Below, piece by piece: positions 27,442 to 36,903 of a stretch of 54,409 nucleotides of DNA (position 1 is the first letter of the stretch; every line of letters begins with the position of its first letter). A program made the position numbers and the translations under genes. The stretch is from Pseudomonadota bacterium. Its GTDB lineage: Bacteria; Pseudomonadota; Alphaproteobacteria; Sphingomonadales; Sphingomonadaceae. A model generated the notes under the pieces. The model was not told where the DNA came from. It ran no database searches and saw only the letters and a list, made by a program, of their open reading frames with translations. Location: positions 1 through 54,409 of the forward strand of contig JAKPHK010000092.1 in the NCBI GenBank assembly GCA_029550345.1, in the 5' to 3' direction.

Positions 27442-30429
27442 TCAGCGCGGGGCCGGAGCCGTCAGCGTGCCTTGCCCCGGCAGTGTGGCCAGGGTCTGCC
27501 CCTGCGGGATCACCGCGATCCGCCACGACCGGCCCGGCCCGAAGTACTTGCGAGCCAGCGCCTGCATCTCGGCGGGCGTGGTCACGGTGTAATCCGGCAT
27601 GACATTGCGGATCGTGCGGTAGCGACTGGGATCGCTGGTCGCCCCTTCGATCAGGTACATGAAGAAGGCGCTGGACGAGGAAGCACGGGTCAACTGCTGT
27701 TTGAGCGGCTCCGTCACCCGGCCCAGTTCATCGTCGCTGACCGGCTTGTTGACCAGATCGGCGGCGATTTCCTCGCTCAGGGCGAAGAACACCGGCACGG
27801 TCTTGGGCTGCATATTCGAAATCGCGAAGACGTTGCCCCCGCCGTTCAGTTCGGTCGGCCAGGAATTGACCACCTGCGGCGAATAGGCTTCGCCCAGCTT
27901 TTCACGCAGCTTGTCCATCAACCTGTTCGAGAAGATCTGGCTGAGGATTTCGAGCTGGCGGCTTTCGCGGATCGAAGCCATGCCGCCACCGGTCGGCCAG
28001 CCGATCAGCGCCGCAGCCTGGTTGGCATCGCCGCGGTGATAGAGCAGCACCGGATCGGCCGCGGGGCTGAGCGTACGGGCGTCGAGCCCGGCAGTCCCGG
28101 CCGGTAGCCCACCCCGCAGCGGCAGCGCGCCAAAGGTACGGTCAAGCGCGGCCAGCGCCTTGTCCTTGTCAAAATCGCCGAACAGCTGGATCTCAATCGG
28201 CCCCTGCCGCAGGATCGGCTCCCACACCTGCTTGAAACCGTCCACCGAAGTGGCGTCAATCTCAGCCGGAGTCGGGGTGCGGAAGGTCGGGTCGCGGCCG
28301 CGCTCGAGGAACTTGAGATCGCGTTCCAGCACGCCCTGCGGGCTTGAGCCATAGCTTTCGTAATTGATCTTGGCCGCGGCCTGGGCGCGCATGATCGGAT
28401 TGGCATCCCAGCGCGGAGTCGCGAACTTGGCGGCGAACAGATAGAGCTGATCGTCCAGATCGGCGGCACGGGTATCGGCCTTGAACACGAAAGTCGTGTC
28501 CTCGATCGAGAAATTGAAGCCGATCTTGCGCCCGGTCATCACCCGGTCCATCGCCTCGCGATCGAGCTTGCCGACGCCGGTATCGACCAGCGCCATTTCG
28601 CCCAGCGTGGCATAGGGTGCGGTCTTGGCGGTAAAGGCGCGCCAGCCCCCGCCGAAGCGAACCTTGAGCGTGACCCGGCCCGGTTCATCCTCGCTCGGCC
28701 AGAGCTGCACCTTGACCCCGTTGGCGTAATCGTACTGCGTAATATCGAGCAGCCCGGTGGCCTTTTCGGCCAGCGGCTTGGTCGGCGTGCCAATCGGGGG
28801 AAGATCGGAAAACTTGATCGCGTTGGCGGCCAGGCGCGAACCGCTGTTGGCGGCAACCGGCATCCCCAGCGCGGTTTTCAGGCTGGCCGGATTGGCCTCG
28901 CCCGCCTGCGGCGTGACATAGACCGCGCGGGTCACGGTGCCCTGAAACAGCTTGCGGGTCTGGGCCAGAATATTGGCCGGCGTGAACAGCGGGATCGAGC
29001 TGTTGAAGATCTGCTGCACCACTTCGGGCGACGCAATCGTTTCGCGGATGTCGAGCGCGGCGACCATATCGTCGGCCAGCTTGGCACCCGGCATCAGGCG
29101 CCGCTGCTCAACCGAGCTTTCGAAGGCGACCGAGAATTCCTTGACCTCGCGGTCGATCTCTTCCTGCGTCGGCGGACGCAGCATCGCATCGGCGATCACC
29201 GCGCGGGTATCGGCCAGCGCCGACTTCCAGTCGCCCCCAAGCGGGGTAATCATCACATAGGTTGCGTCGGCCGAGCGGACCACCTTGTCCTGATTGACCA
29301 TCGCCACCAGGAACGAGCCACCAGCCCGCGCCTTTGCCTCAAGCCGGCGATTGATGATCGCCTGGGCCAGGCTGCCGACCATGATCCCCTGGTTATAGAC
29401 CACCGTATCGCGGACCGGCCGCCACGGGCGCATGATCGCATAGGTGATCGAGCGCGGCATATCCGGCTCAACGATCACGCGGGTCTGGCCGACCGGGGCG
29501 GCGCCCTTGCCGCCCGCGGGGGCCAGCGGATCGCCGAACGATGGTTCGGGAGTGCGCGGGCCGACGCCCTTCCAGTCGGCAAACCAGGTCTTGATCGAGG
29601 CTTCCATCGCCGCCGGATCAATATCGCCAACCACGATCACCACGGCGTTTTCAGGACGGTACCAGCGCTGATGGAACGCGCGGACATTGCCTTCATTGGC
29701 GCCGTTAAGCGTCGCCTCGGTGCCGATCACCGCCCGGCTGGCGAGCTTCTGCCCGGCAAACAGCGTTTCCTGGGTCTGGTCGAACACGCGGCTGGCGGTG
29801 CCGCCACGTTCGCGCATTTCGGCCAGGACGATCGGCACGTCAGTACGCACATTCTTTTCCGACAGGGTCGGGGCGATCATCATGCCCGACAGCAGCTTCA
29901 TCGATTCATCGACCGACGCCTCGGTCGCGTTCGGCAGATCGAGCTTGAAAGTCGTCGCGATCGGGCTGGTTTCGGCGTTGGTATCGCTGCCAAAGGTCGC
30001 GCCCATCTTCTGCCAGGTCGGGATCGCCTCACCATCGCCAAGATACTTCGACTGGCGGAACACCAAGTGTTCCAGCAGGTGCGAGAAGCCGCGTTCGCTG
30101 TCCAGCTCGTACATCGAGCCGACGTCCATCCGCACCCGAATCGATACCTGCCCCGGCGGCACCCCGTTCTTGCGCACGACATAACGCAGGCCGTTGGGGA
30201 GTTCGCCGAACTTCCATTCGGGATCGATCGGAATATCGCTGCACCGATAGAGCCATGGGGCGCCAGGATCGCACTTCGGCGCGGCTGCCGGGGCCTTGAC
30301 CGGAGCCTTGCGTGCCGCGACCGGACGCTTGGCCTTAGCGGTCGCCGCCTCAAGCGCGGGCGTAGCGGTCATCGCAAGGGCGGGAAGGACAAGGGCGATA
30401 GCGCGCAGCGCGCGGAAGGTCTTTGGCAT
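27442..30429 (-). CDS. Exported M16 family zinc peptidase, double-unit (pitrilysin/PqqL type)
   Basis: Protein of 995 residues with a signal peptide (about 1-28), a lysine/alanine/proline-rich linker, then two M16 repeats. The active zinc motif HLLEH is at 117-121 with the downstream glutamate in VLAEMRERG. The C-terminal half (from about 540) is the inactive second repeat. Such enzymes act as clamshell peptidases in the periplasm on peptides or unfolded proteins. The minus-strand -10-like TATAGT lies 9 nt before the ATG. Confidence 0.92.
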   Translation of the reverse strand: MPKTFRALRAIALVLPALAMTATPALEAATAKAKRPVAARKAPVKAPAAAPKCDPGAPWLYRCSDIPIDPEWKFGELPNGLRYVVRKNGVPPGQVSIRVRMDVGSMYELDSERGFSHLLEHLVFRQSKYLGDGEAIPTWQKMGATFGSDTNAETSPIATTFKLDLPNATEASVDESMKLLSGMMIAPTLSEKNVRTDVPIVLAEMRERGGTASRVFDQTQETLFAGQKLASRAVIGTEATLNGANEGNVRAFHQRWYRPENAVVIVVGDIDPAAMEASIKTWFADWKGVGPRTPEPSFGDPLAPAGGKGAAPVGQTRVIVEPDMPRSITYAIMRPWRPVRDTVVYNQGIMVGSLAQAIINRRLEAKARAGGSFLVAMVNQDKVVRSADATYVMITPLGGDWKSALADTRAVIADAMLRPPTQEEIDREVKEFSVAFESSVEQRRLMPGAKLADDMVAALDIRETIASPEVVQQIFNSSIPLFTPANILAQTRKLFQGTVTRAVYVTPQAGEANPASLKTALGMPVAANSGSRLAANAIKFSDLPPIGTPTKPLAEKATGLLDITQYDYANGVKVQLWPSEDEPGRVTLKVRFGGGWRAFTAKTAPYATLGEMALVDTGVGKLDREAMDRVMTGRKIGFNFSIEDTTFVFKADTRAADLDDQLYLFAAKFATPRWDANPIMRAQAAAKINYESYGSSPQGVLERDLKFLERGRDPTFRTPTPAEIDATSVDGFKQVWEPILRQGPIEIQLFGDFDKDKALAALDRTFGALPLRGGLPAGTAGLDARTLSPAADPVLLYHRGDANQAAALIGWPTGGGMASIRESRQLEILSQIFSNRLMDKLREKLGEAYSPQVVNSWPTELNGGGNVFAISNMQPKTVPVFFALSEEIAADLVNKPVSDDELGRVTEPLKQQLTRASSSSAFFMYLIEGATSDPSRYRTIRNVMPDYTVTTPAEMQALARKYFGPGRSWRIAVIPQGQTLATLPGQGTLTAPAPR

Positions 30430-30523
30430 AGGGCTGCGACTATAGGCGGCACATATCTGAAGGGCCAGTGAATATGCGGTGCAGATCGCCGCACGGTGGC
30501 GCTTGATCCGTGACCCGGATGGA

Positions 30524-30552
30524 TTGCCGCATCAACGCCGCTCGTGTTAGGC
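30524..30552 (+). promoter_or_regulatory. Candidate promoter of the GNAT-nitrilase gene
   Basis: TTGCCG (30524-30529) and TTAGGC (30547-30552) are 17 nt apart, and the ATG is 7 nt after the -10 box with no Shine-Dalgarno, again a leaderless layout. Confidence 0.35.
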
Positions 30553-30559
30553 GACGATC

Positions 30560-32107
30560 ATGCCTGGTTCGAATGCAAAGCTCGTCATCCGCCCCGCCGA
30601 AGCCAGGGACGTCCGCTCCATCGCCGCACTGTCGTCGCGCGTCTATGGCAAGAGCGAAGGGTTCACCCCGGCCCAGGTCCGCGGCCAGATCAACAATTTC
30701 CCCGAAGGCCAGTTCGTGGCCGAGGCGGAAGGGAAGATCGTGGGCCATTGCGCAACACTGGTGGTCACTGAGAAACAGGCGCTGAGCCGGCACAAGTGGG
30801 CCGAAATCACCGGCGGCGGCTTTGGCCGGCCACCGTCGGAAGACGGCAACATCCTCTACGGGATGGAGGTCTGCGTCGATCCGGCTTACCGCCGTCTGCG
30901 GATCGGCCAGCGATTCTATCGCAAGCGGCGCGAGCTGTGCCAGCAGCTTGAACTGAAAGGCATCGCCTTTGGCGGACGGATGCCGGGCTACAACCGCCGC
31001 CGCAAGCAGTATGCCGATCCCGCCGCCTACCTTGATGCGGTGCTGGAAAAGAAGCTGCGCGACCAGGTGATCAATTTCCAGATCAACCAGGGTTTCACCG
31101 CCAAACGCGTCCTGCCGGGCTATCTGCCGACCGACCGCGAAAGCGGCGGCAATGCGGTGCTGATGTTCTGGCCCAATCCGCTTGCGCCGGAATCGACCAC
31201 CTTCCGGTTGCACGGTTCACGTTCGCGGCTGCCGTCATCGGTACGGGTGGCAACCGTGCAGTTCCAGATGCGCCGGATCGCGAAAATCGATGAGTTTGAG
31301 GAACAGGTCGAATATTTCGTGGACGTCGCATCGGACTACCGCGCCGACTTCGTGGTTTTTCCTGAGCTGTTCACGCTCGAACTGCTGTCGATCGAAAGCG
31401 AAAAGCTGGCACCGGCAGCAGCGATCGAACGGATCGCCGACTATACCGAGCGCTTCCTCGCCTTCATGGAAAAGCTGGCGGTCAGCTATAACATCAACAT
31501 CATCGGTGGGGCGCACCCGACCCGCGTGGATGGGGGTGAGATCCGCAACATCAGCTATATTTTCCTGCGCGACGGCGCGGTCCACACCCAGGAAAAGCTG
31601 CACCCTACCCCGTCCGAGCGGCAATGGTGGAATATCAAGGGCGGCTATGGCGCCAATGTGATCCCGACCGACTGCGGGCCGATCGGGGTGATGATCTGCT
31701 ATGACTCCGAATTTCCCGAGATGGCCCGGCACCTCACCAACCAGGGCGCGCTGCTGCTGTTCGTGCCGTTTTGCACCGACGAGCGGCGCGGGTACCTGCG
31801 GGTGCGCTATTGCTGCCAGGCCCGCGCGGTGGAGAACCAGTGCTATGTCATCACATCGGGCGTGGTCGGCAACCTGCCCAATGTCGAGAACATGGACATC
31901 CACTATGCCGAAAGCGCGATCCTGACGCCGTCGGACTTTCCCTTTGCCCGCGATGGGGTGGCAGCCGATACCGCCCCCAATACCGAGACGATTGCGATTG
32001 CCGATCTTTCGCTGGATGACCTGCTGACCAGCCGCCAGTCCGGCGCGGTGCAGAACCTCAAGGACCGGCGCTTCGACCTTTACCGGGTTGACTGGAAAGA
32101 GCGCTGA
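30560..32107 (+). CDS. Fusion of GNAT acetyltransferase domain and carbon-nitrogen hydrolase (nitrilase) domain
   Basis: Protein of 515 residues. Residues about 8-205 are GNAT-like, with GMEVCVDPAYRRLRIGQRFY as acetyl-CoA-site motif. Residues about 228-500 are a nitrilase-superfamily hydrolase with the catalytic triad E269 (FPEL), K346 (EKLHPT) and C380 (MICYDSEF). The fusion is a known architecture of unknown substrate, plausibly combining N-acetylation and amide hydrolysis. All catalytic residues of the hydrolase are present. Cytoplasmic. Confidence 0.9.
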   Translation: MPGSNAKLVIRPAEARDVRSIAALSSRVYGKSEGFTPAQVRGQINNFPEGQFVAEAEGKIVGHCATLVVTEKQALSRHKWAEITGGGFGRPPSEDGNILYGMEVCVDPAYRRLRIGQRFYRKRRELCQQLELKGIAFGGRMPGYNRRRKQYADPAAYLDAVLEKKLRDQVINFQINQGFTAKRVLPGYLPTDRESGGNAVLMFWPNPLAPESTTFRLHGSRSRLPSSVRVATVQFQMRRIAKIDEFEEQVEYFVDVASDYRADFVVFPELFTLELLSIESEKLAPAAAIERIADYTERFLAFMEKLAVSYNINIIGGAHPTRVDGGEIRNISYIFLRDGAVHTQEKLHPTPSERQWWNIKGGYGANVIPTDCGPIGVMICYDSEFPEMARHLTNQGALLLFVPFCTDERRGYLRVRYCCQARAVENQCYVITSGVVGNLPNVENMDIHYAESAILTPSDFPFARDGVAADTAPNTETIAIADLSLDDLLTSRQSGAVQNLKDRRFDLYRVDWKER

Positions 32108-32215
32108 GCCCCAGCGCGACGGCCCGGTTCGAACGAGCGAATTTGTCGAAAATTGCCAAGCGCCCCTAAGGATCGTTCGCCATTCTGGTGCAGGAATGCA
32201 CCTGAAAGGAAGGCC

Positions 32216-32596
32216 ATGATCAATCGCTTACCGCGCAATTATCGTCTGCCGCTGATCGTGGGTACCGTTACCTTGGCCATTGCTGCGCCGCTGTTTGCCC
32301 AGGGCCAGATGACCAAGCGCGAGGCTCCGCCTGCGGCAGCGGTCGATGCCAACCAGTGCGTGATCGGCGGGCCGGTCGATGGCGGTTGGACAAAACTCTA
32401 TGTCATCAAGGCCCGCGCCGAAGAGGCGGCGATCGATCGCTGGCAGAAAAAGGTGCGCCGACAATACGGCCCTGACTTCACGCGGTGGAAGCGGGCCAGC
32501 CGATCCCAAGGGCGCGATCTTGTATGCGAATCCCAGCGCATCAACGCCAAGAACTGGCGCTGCAAAGCGAAGGCGGTGCCCTGCCGCTCCGGCTAG
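32216..32596 (+). CDS. Small exported or membrane-anchored protein of unknown function
   Basis: Protein of 126 residues with an N-terminal hydrophobic segment (11-28, ending APLFAQG) that could be a signal peptide. The mature part is basic and has four cysteines. GAAAGGAAGG precedes the ATG at 32216, which decides the start. A GGTGCA-GGAA-TGCACC hairpin lies at 32187-32202 immediately before the ribosome-binding site. No family is recognised. Confidence 0.7.
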   Translation: MINRLPRNYRLPLIVGTVTLAIAAPLFAQGQMTKREAPPAAAVDANQCVIGGPVDGGWTKLYVIKARAEEAAIDRWQKKVRRQYGPDFTRWKRASRSQGRDLVCESQRINAKNWRCKAKAVPCRSG

Positions 32597-32650
32597 ATGC
32601 AGAACCACCAGCAGCGGCGCCTGTCTGACACGGTGTTGCAAGCTTGACCC

Positions 32651-32679
32651 TTGCCCCGGCCTCTCGCCGCTCCTACATC
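32651..32679 (+). promoter_or_regulatory. Candidate leaderless promoter of nfuA
   Basis: TTGCCC (32651-32656) and TACATC (32674-32679) are separated by 17 nt and the ATG lies 6 nt after the -10 box. No Shine-Dalgarno is visible. Confidence 0.45.
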
Positions 32680-32685
32680 GCGGCC

Positions 32686-33261
32686 ATGTTCATCGAAACC
32701 GAAACCACGCCCAATCCCGCCACCCTGAAGTTCCTGCCGGGACAGGAAGTGATGCCCACTGGCACCCGCGACTTCCGCGATGAGGAAGACGCGGCGGCCA
32801 GCCCGCTGGCGACCGCGCTGTTCGATCTGGGTGACGTGACCGGGGTGTTCTTTGGCCGTGATTTCGTTTCGGTCACCGCCGGACCGGGCACCGACTGGTC
32901 GGCGCTAAAGCCGCAGGTGGTTGCGGTGCTGCTCGATCATTTCGTGATGCAGGCGCCGTTGTTTCATGCCCCCAGCGCAGGCGGCATCACCGTGCCCGGT
33001 GAAGACGAGGATCTGGGTGATGATCCCGCCGATGCCGAAATCGTGGCGCAGATCCGTGAACTGATCGAAACCCGCGTTCGCCCGGCGGTTGCCAACGATG
33101 GCGGTGACATCGTCTATCGCGGCTTCCGTGAAGGGATCGTCTATCTTTCGATGCAGGGCGCCTGCGCCGGCTGCCCCAGCTCCACCGCCACGCTCAAGAA
33201 CGGCATCGAGACGCTGATCAAGCATTACGTCCCCGAAGTGCGCGAAGTACGCGCGGCCTGA
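32686..33261 (+). CDS. nfuA: NifU-family Fe-S cluster carrier (NfuA/NFU1 type)
   Basis: Protein of 191 residues with an N-terminal Nfu_N domain (MFIETETTPNPATLKFLPG) and a C-terminal NifU domain holding the Fe-S cluster cysteines C160 and C163 in GACAGCPSS. It delivers 4Fe-4S clusters to apo-enzymes. The domain order is that of mitochondrial NFU1 and alphaproteobacterial homologues. The start at 32686 matches family N-termini. Confidence 0.93.
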   Translation: MFIETETTPNPATLKFLPGQEVMPTGTRDFRDEEDAAASPLATALFDLGDVTGVFFGRDFVSVTAGPGTDWSALKPQVVAVLLDHFVMQAPLFHAPSAGGITVPGEDEDLGDDPADAEIVAQIRELIETRVRPAVANDGGDIVYRGFREGIVYLSMQGACAGCPSSTATLKNGIETLIKHYVPEVREVRAA

Positions 33262-33297
33262 TCGCCCCGCCCCTCCCAAGAATTGCCGGAGTAACCG

Positions 33298-33891
33298 ATG
33301 TCCCAGCCGCTGCCTGATGCTTCGCTCGATCAACTGTTCCGCACCGCGCGTAGCTATAACGGCTTTCTCGACAAGCCGGTTTCCACCGAGCAGCTCCACG
33401 CGATCTGGGACCTGATGAAGATGGGGCCGACATCGGCCAACCAGCTTCCGGCCCGGCTGGTCTGGTGCACCAGCCAGGACGCAAAGGAAAAGCTGGCGGC
33501 CTGCACCATGCCGGCCAACGCCGCCAAGATCTTGAGCGCGCCGGTTTCGGTGATCGTGGCGATGGATATGCAGTTCCACGAGCAATTGCCCTGGCTCTTC
33601 CCTCACGCCGATGCGCGATCGTGGTTTTCCGGCAACGATGCGCTGCGCGAAAAGTCGGCCTTTCTCAACACCACGCTTCAGGCCGGCTATTTCATCATGG
33701 CGGCGCGCGCGGTCGGGCTTGATACCGGGCCGATGACCGGCTTTTCGAATGAGGCGGTCGATGCCGCGTTCTTCGCTGACCAGCCGGACTTCAAATCGGT
33801 GATGATCTCGACCCTGGGCTATGGCGATCCGGCGAGCATTTTCGATCGCAGCCCGCGCCCGGACTTTGAGCGCTTCAACGCCATCGCCTGA
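33298..33891 (+). CDS. RutE-type malonic semialdehyde reductase / nitroreductase family
   Basis: FMN-dependent nitroreductase-fold protein of 197 residues. PTSANQLPARLVWC and ADARSWFSGNDALREKSAFLN are typical of the HadB/RutE branch, which reduces malonic semialdehyde to 3-hydroxypropionate. No other rut genes are nearby, so the substrate here is uncertain. GGAG lies 6 nt upstream of the ATG. Confidence 0.85.
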   Translation: MSQPLPDASLDQLFRTARSYNGFLDKPVSTEQLHAIWDLMKMGPTSANQLPARLVWCTSQDAKEKLAACTMPANAAKILSAPVSVIVAMDMQFHEQLPWLFPHADARSWFSGNDALREKSAFLNTTLQAGYFIMAARAVGLDTGPMTGFSNEAVDAAFFADQPDFKSVMISTLGYGDPASIFDRSPRPDFERFNAIA

Positions 33892-33903
33892 GCAACCGGA
33901 CGG

Positions 33904-34524
33904 GTGATGACCAGAACACTGGCGATCGATTGCGCGACCGAGGCTTGCTCGGTCGCGCTGTTCGAAGGTGAGCGACTGATCGCCGGTGACTGTCGGATCC
34001 TTGGGCGCGGCCACGCCGAACAGCTGGTGCCGATGATCGCGGCGCTGCCGGGCAAAGGCCGGGCAGACCGGATCGCGGTGGCACTGGGGCCGGGCAGCTT
34101 CACCGGGGTCCGCGTTGGCCTTGCGGCGGCGCGGGCGCTGGCGCTGGCCTGGGGGGCACAGCTGGTCGGTTATCCGACCCTGCCGCTGATCGCCGCGATG
34201 GCCCGCGCAAAGCATTCAGACGAACCGCTTAGTGTCTGCACCACAGGCGGGCATGGCGAATGGTTCGTCCAGCATTTTGCGGCGGACGGGGCAGCGCTGG
34301 GCCCGCTGGCCTCGCTCTCACCCGCCGATGCCGCCTCGCAATGTGCAAAGCTGGTTGCGGGCAGCCAGGCCGAAGCGCTCGTCGCCCTGCGCGGCAGCGG
34401 AACCGCGCTGGCGCTGTGGCCTGATGCCCGCTCGTTCGCCCTGCTCACCCCGGCCGAACTGACCGAAGACACCGCACCGCTCTATGGCCGCGCGCCTGAT
34501 GCCCGGCTGCCAGGCACCGCATGA
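33904..34524 (+). CDS. tsaB: tRNA threonylcarbamoyladenosine biosynthesis protein TsaB
   Basis: ASKHA-fold protein of 206 residues that with TsaD and TsaE forms t6A37 in ANN-decoding tRNAs. LAIDCATEACSVAL at the start and ALGPGSFTGVRVGLAAARAL in the middle are the family motifs. GTG at 33904 and ATG at 33907 are adjacent possible starts. The stop overlaps the rimI ATG by 4 nt. Confidence 0.93.
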   Translation: MMTRTLAIDCATEACSVALFEGERLIAGDCRILGRGHAEQLVPMIAALPGKGRADRIAVALGPGSFTGVRVGLAAARALALAWGAQLVGYPTLPLIAAMARAKHSDEPLSVCTTGGHGEWFVQHFAADGAALGPLASLSPADAASQCAKLVAGSQAEALVALRGSGTALALWPDARSFALLTPAELTEDTAPLYGRAPDARLPGTA

Positions 34525-34988
34525 CCGAGCCTGACGACGATATCGACCGGCTGATGGCAATCATGCAGGCCGCCTTCGATCCAGCTTACGGTGAAGCCTG
34601 GACCCGCCGCCAGGTCGAAGACGCGCTGCTGCTGGGCAATTGCTTTTATGCCCTGATCGCGGACCATGGCGGTCCCCCGGCGCCAGGCGAGGCGGCGAGC
34701 GGGTTCTACCTCTCGCGCCACGGGGTTGAGGAAGAAGAGCTGCTGCTGCTCGCGGTCGCCCCGCAGAGCCGCCGCCTGGGTCTTGCCAGCAAGCTGATCG
34801 ACCATCTGGCGCAAGCAGCCGCGCGGCGCGGCGCGCAGCGGCTGCTGCTGGAAATGCGGCGCGGCAATCCGGCCGAGATTCTTTACACGAACCACGGTTT
34901 TCTGCCGATCGGAGAGCGCCCGCGCTATTACCGGACGCCGGGCGGTGATCGCCTCGATGCCGTAACCTTCTGCCGAGAAATGAAATAA
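34521..34988 (+). CDS. rimI: Ribosomal-protein-alanine N-acetyltransferase family protein (RimI)
   Basis: GNAT protein of 155 residues with the acetyl-CoA motif VAPQSRRLGLASKLI and EMRRGNPAEILYTNHGF. RimI acetylates the N-terminus of ribosomal protein bS18. It overlaps tsaB (ATGA), and tsaB-rimI is a widespread pair. The AT-richer 169 nt that follow hold the mucR promoter region, but I see no clear -35/-10 pair there. Confidence 0.87.
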   Translation: MTEPDDDIDRLMAIMQAAFDPAYGEAWTRRQVEDALLLGNCFYALIADHGGPPAPGEAASGFYLSRHGVEEEELLLLAVAPQSRRLGLASKLIDHLAQAAARRGAQRLLLEMRRGNPAEILYTNHGFLPIGERPRYYRTPGGDRLDAVTFCREMK

Positions 34989-35157
34989 CGACGAGCGCCA
35001 ATTGTGTATCGGAATTGAACTATTAGCCGTCGTTGACTTTGCCTGCCGCGATATTGCCCTGACAGCAGATTTGGCCTAGACGCGCCTGGTCGACCAATAA
35101 CGCAGGCGACAGAAAAAGATACTAAACGGGATCAATACTGAATGGAAGGACAAGGCC

Positions 35158-35595
35158 ATGGATGCAACCCATGCCGATATGAATGAAATGCTCATCACAC
35201 TGACGTCGGATATAGTCGCGGCCCACGTCAGCAACAACGATGTCGCCGTTGGCGAAGTCGCCGGACTGATCGGCAATGTCTACACTGCTCTGTCGGGCCT
35301 GGGACAGGCCGCCGTGGTGGAAGAAAAGCTGCCCGAACCGGCGGTTTCGATCCGCTCTTCGATCAAGCCGGACTACATCGTCTGCCTTGAAGACGGCAAG
35401 AAGCTCAAGATGCTCAAGCGGCATCTGATGACTCACTACAACATGACCCCGGAACAGTACCGGGCGCGCTGGAACCTGCCGGCCGACTATCCGATGGTTG
35501 CTCCCAACTATGCGGAAAAGCGCCGCGATCTGGCCAAGAAGATCGGCCTGGGCCGCAAGCCGGGGCAGAAGCGCGGACGCAAGCCCAAGGCCTGA
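35158..35595 (+). CDS. mucR: MucR/Ros family zinc-finger transcriptional regulator
   Basis: DNA-binding protein of 145 residues. The zinc site is Cys76-X2-Asp79-X9-His89-X3-His93, as in MucR, within CLEDGKKLKMLKRHLMTHY, followed by the conserved LPADYPMVAPNYAEKR. MucR proteins are AT-rich-DNA-binding, H-NS-like global regulators in alphaproteobacteria, controlling surface and stress functions. AAGGACAAGG precedes the ATG. A perfect-stem terminator follows. Confidence 0.95.
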   Translation: MDATHADMNEMLITLTSDIVAAHVSNNDVAVGEVAGLIGNVYTALSGLGQAAVVEEKLPEPAVSIRSSIKPDYIVCLEDGKKLKMLKRHLMTHYNMTPEQYRARWNLPADYPMVAPNYAEKRRDLAKKIGLGRKPGQKRGRKPKA

Positions 35596-35627
35596 TCCGC
35601 TTCAGACCGCTACTGGTTGAAGAATTC

Positions 35628-35664
35628 GCCCGCCGGGCTATTATCGGCGGGCCTTTTCTTTTTT
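35628..35664 (+). terminator. Rho-independent terminator after mucR
   Basis: A perfect 8-bp stem GCCCGCCG (35628-35635) and CGGCGGGC (35645-35652) is followed by CTTTTCTTTTTT. Confidence 0.9.
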
Positions 35665-35678
35665 CGGACGGACATTTC

Positions 35679-36101
35679 GTGCACAATGCGATCGACATCG
35701 AAGCCATCTGCGCGGAGCGGGGGCTGAGAATTACCGAGCAGCGGCGAGTGATCGCCAAGGTCCTGTCCGAAGCGACCGACCACCCAGATGTGGAGGCACT
35801 GCACGCACGCGCCTCCGCGATCGATCCCAAGATCTCGATCGCGACCGTCTATCGCACGGTCCGGCTGTTCGAAGAGGCCGGGATCCTTGATCGCCACGAT
35901 TTCGGCGATGGCCGTTCGCGCTATGAGGCTTCGCCCGAAGCGCACCATGACCACATGATCGACGTCGAAACCGGCAAAGTGATCGAATTCGTCGATCCCG
36001 AACTTGAAGCCCTGCAACGCCAGATCGCCGAAAAGCTCGGCTACCGGCTGGTCGATCACCGGATGGAACTCTACGGCGTCCGGCTCGAACGCGAGGGCTG
36101 A
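35679..36101 (+). CDS. fur: Fur-family metalloregulator
   Basis: Protein of 140 residues with a winged helix (about 10-85, TVYRTVRLFEEAGILDRHDFG) and a dimerisation domain with metal-site HHDH at 89-92. There is no C-terminal CxxC pair, so the structural zinc site of E. coli Fur is absent, as in alphaproteobacterial Fur/Mur. The start is a GTG at 35679. Iron versus manganese specificity cannot be told. Its stop codon overlaps the plsC start by one base. Confidence 0.9.
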   Translation: MHNAIDIEAICAERGLRITEQRRVIAKVLSEATDHPDVEALHARASAIDPKISIATVYRTVRLFEEAGILDRHDFGDGRSRYEASPEAHHDHMIDVETGKVIEFVDPELEALQRQIAEKLGYRLVDHRMELYGVRLEREG

Positions 36102-36862
36102 TGGCACTGGCGCTGGCCCGCCCCCGCTCGATTTCGCTGGCGGGGTGGCTGCGGATCGGGGTCCGCCTGCTGGCAATGCTCAGCCTGCTGACGCTGTGCG
36201 TCCCGCTCTATTACGTCCATCGCCTGGTGCGCCTGCACAACCCGTGGCCGCGCATATTCCTGGGCGGCGTCGCCTGGATCGCCGGGGTCGATCTGACCTA
36301 CCGGGGAGAGAAGGTTCGGCGCGGAGCCTTTCTGCTTTCCAATCATGTCAGCTGGATAGACATTCCGGTCCTGGCCGGGGCGACCGGAACGGCCTTCGTC
36401 GGGCATGACGGACTGGCGGCGATGCCGCTGCTCAAGACGCTGTGCGAGATGAACGATACCGTGTTCATCGCCCGGCACGATCGCGCCTCGATCGCCGCGC
36501 AGGTCGAGGCCGTGCGGACCGCGCTGAGCGATACCGGTGCGCTGACCGTCTTTCCCGAAGGCACCACCAGCGATGGCACCGGCCTGCTCACCTTCAAAAG
36601 CTCGCTGCTATCGGCAATCGAGCCGATTCCGGCGGGAATTGCCATTCAGCCGGTGCTGCTTGATTACGGGCCGGAAGCCGCCGAAGTCGCCTGGGTGGGG
36701 GAAGAGCACGGGCTCGACAACTTTCTGAGGATACTGGCCCGCGGCCGCCCGGTGAAACTGACGGTCCACTTCCTTGATCCGCTCAGCGGTGCACAGCTTA
36801 CCAACCGCAAGACCATTGCCCAGGCCGCGCGTGAGGCGATGCTGCGGGCGTTGACCGGATAG
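36101..36862 (+). CDS. plsC: 1-acyl-sn-glycerol-3-phosphate acyltransferase (PlsC family)
   Basis: Membrane-associated acyltransferase of 253 residues with an N-terminal helix (20-40). The catalytic NHVSWID (HX4D, H82-D87) and the glycerol-phosphate-binding FPEGTTSDG are present. It makes phosphatidic acid, or acylates another lysophospholipid. The start overlaps the fur stop by one base (TGATGG), so the two are likely co-transcribed. Confidence 0.9.
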   Translation: MALALARPRSISLAGWLRIGVRLLAMLSLLTLCVPLYYVHRLVRLHNPWPRIFLGGVAWIAGVDLTYRGEKVRRGAFLLSNHVSWIDIPVLAGATGTAFVGHDGLAAMPLLKTLCEMNDTVFIARHDRASIAAQVEAVRTALSDTGALTVFPEGTTSDGTGLLTFKSSLLSAIEPIPAGIAIQPVLLDYGPEAAEVAWVGEEHGLDNFLRILARGRPVKLTVHFLDPLSGAQLTNRKTIAQAAREAMLRALTG

Positions 36863-36903
36863 GACTTCAAATCCGCGCCGATTTGCCCTATCGGCCCCTC
36901 CCC

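Noticed and set aside
35011..35034. EcfG general-stress promoter (GGAAC-N16/17-CGTT) upstream of mucR
   Set aside because: The -35 reads GGAAT and the spacing to CGTT is 15 nt. A GGAAC near 8927 also lacks a matching CGTT.
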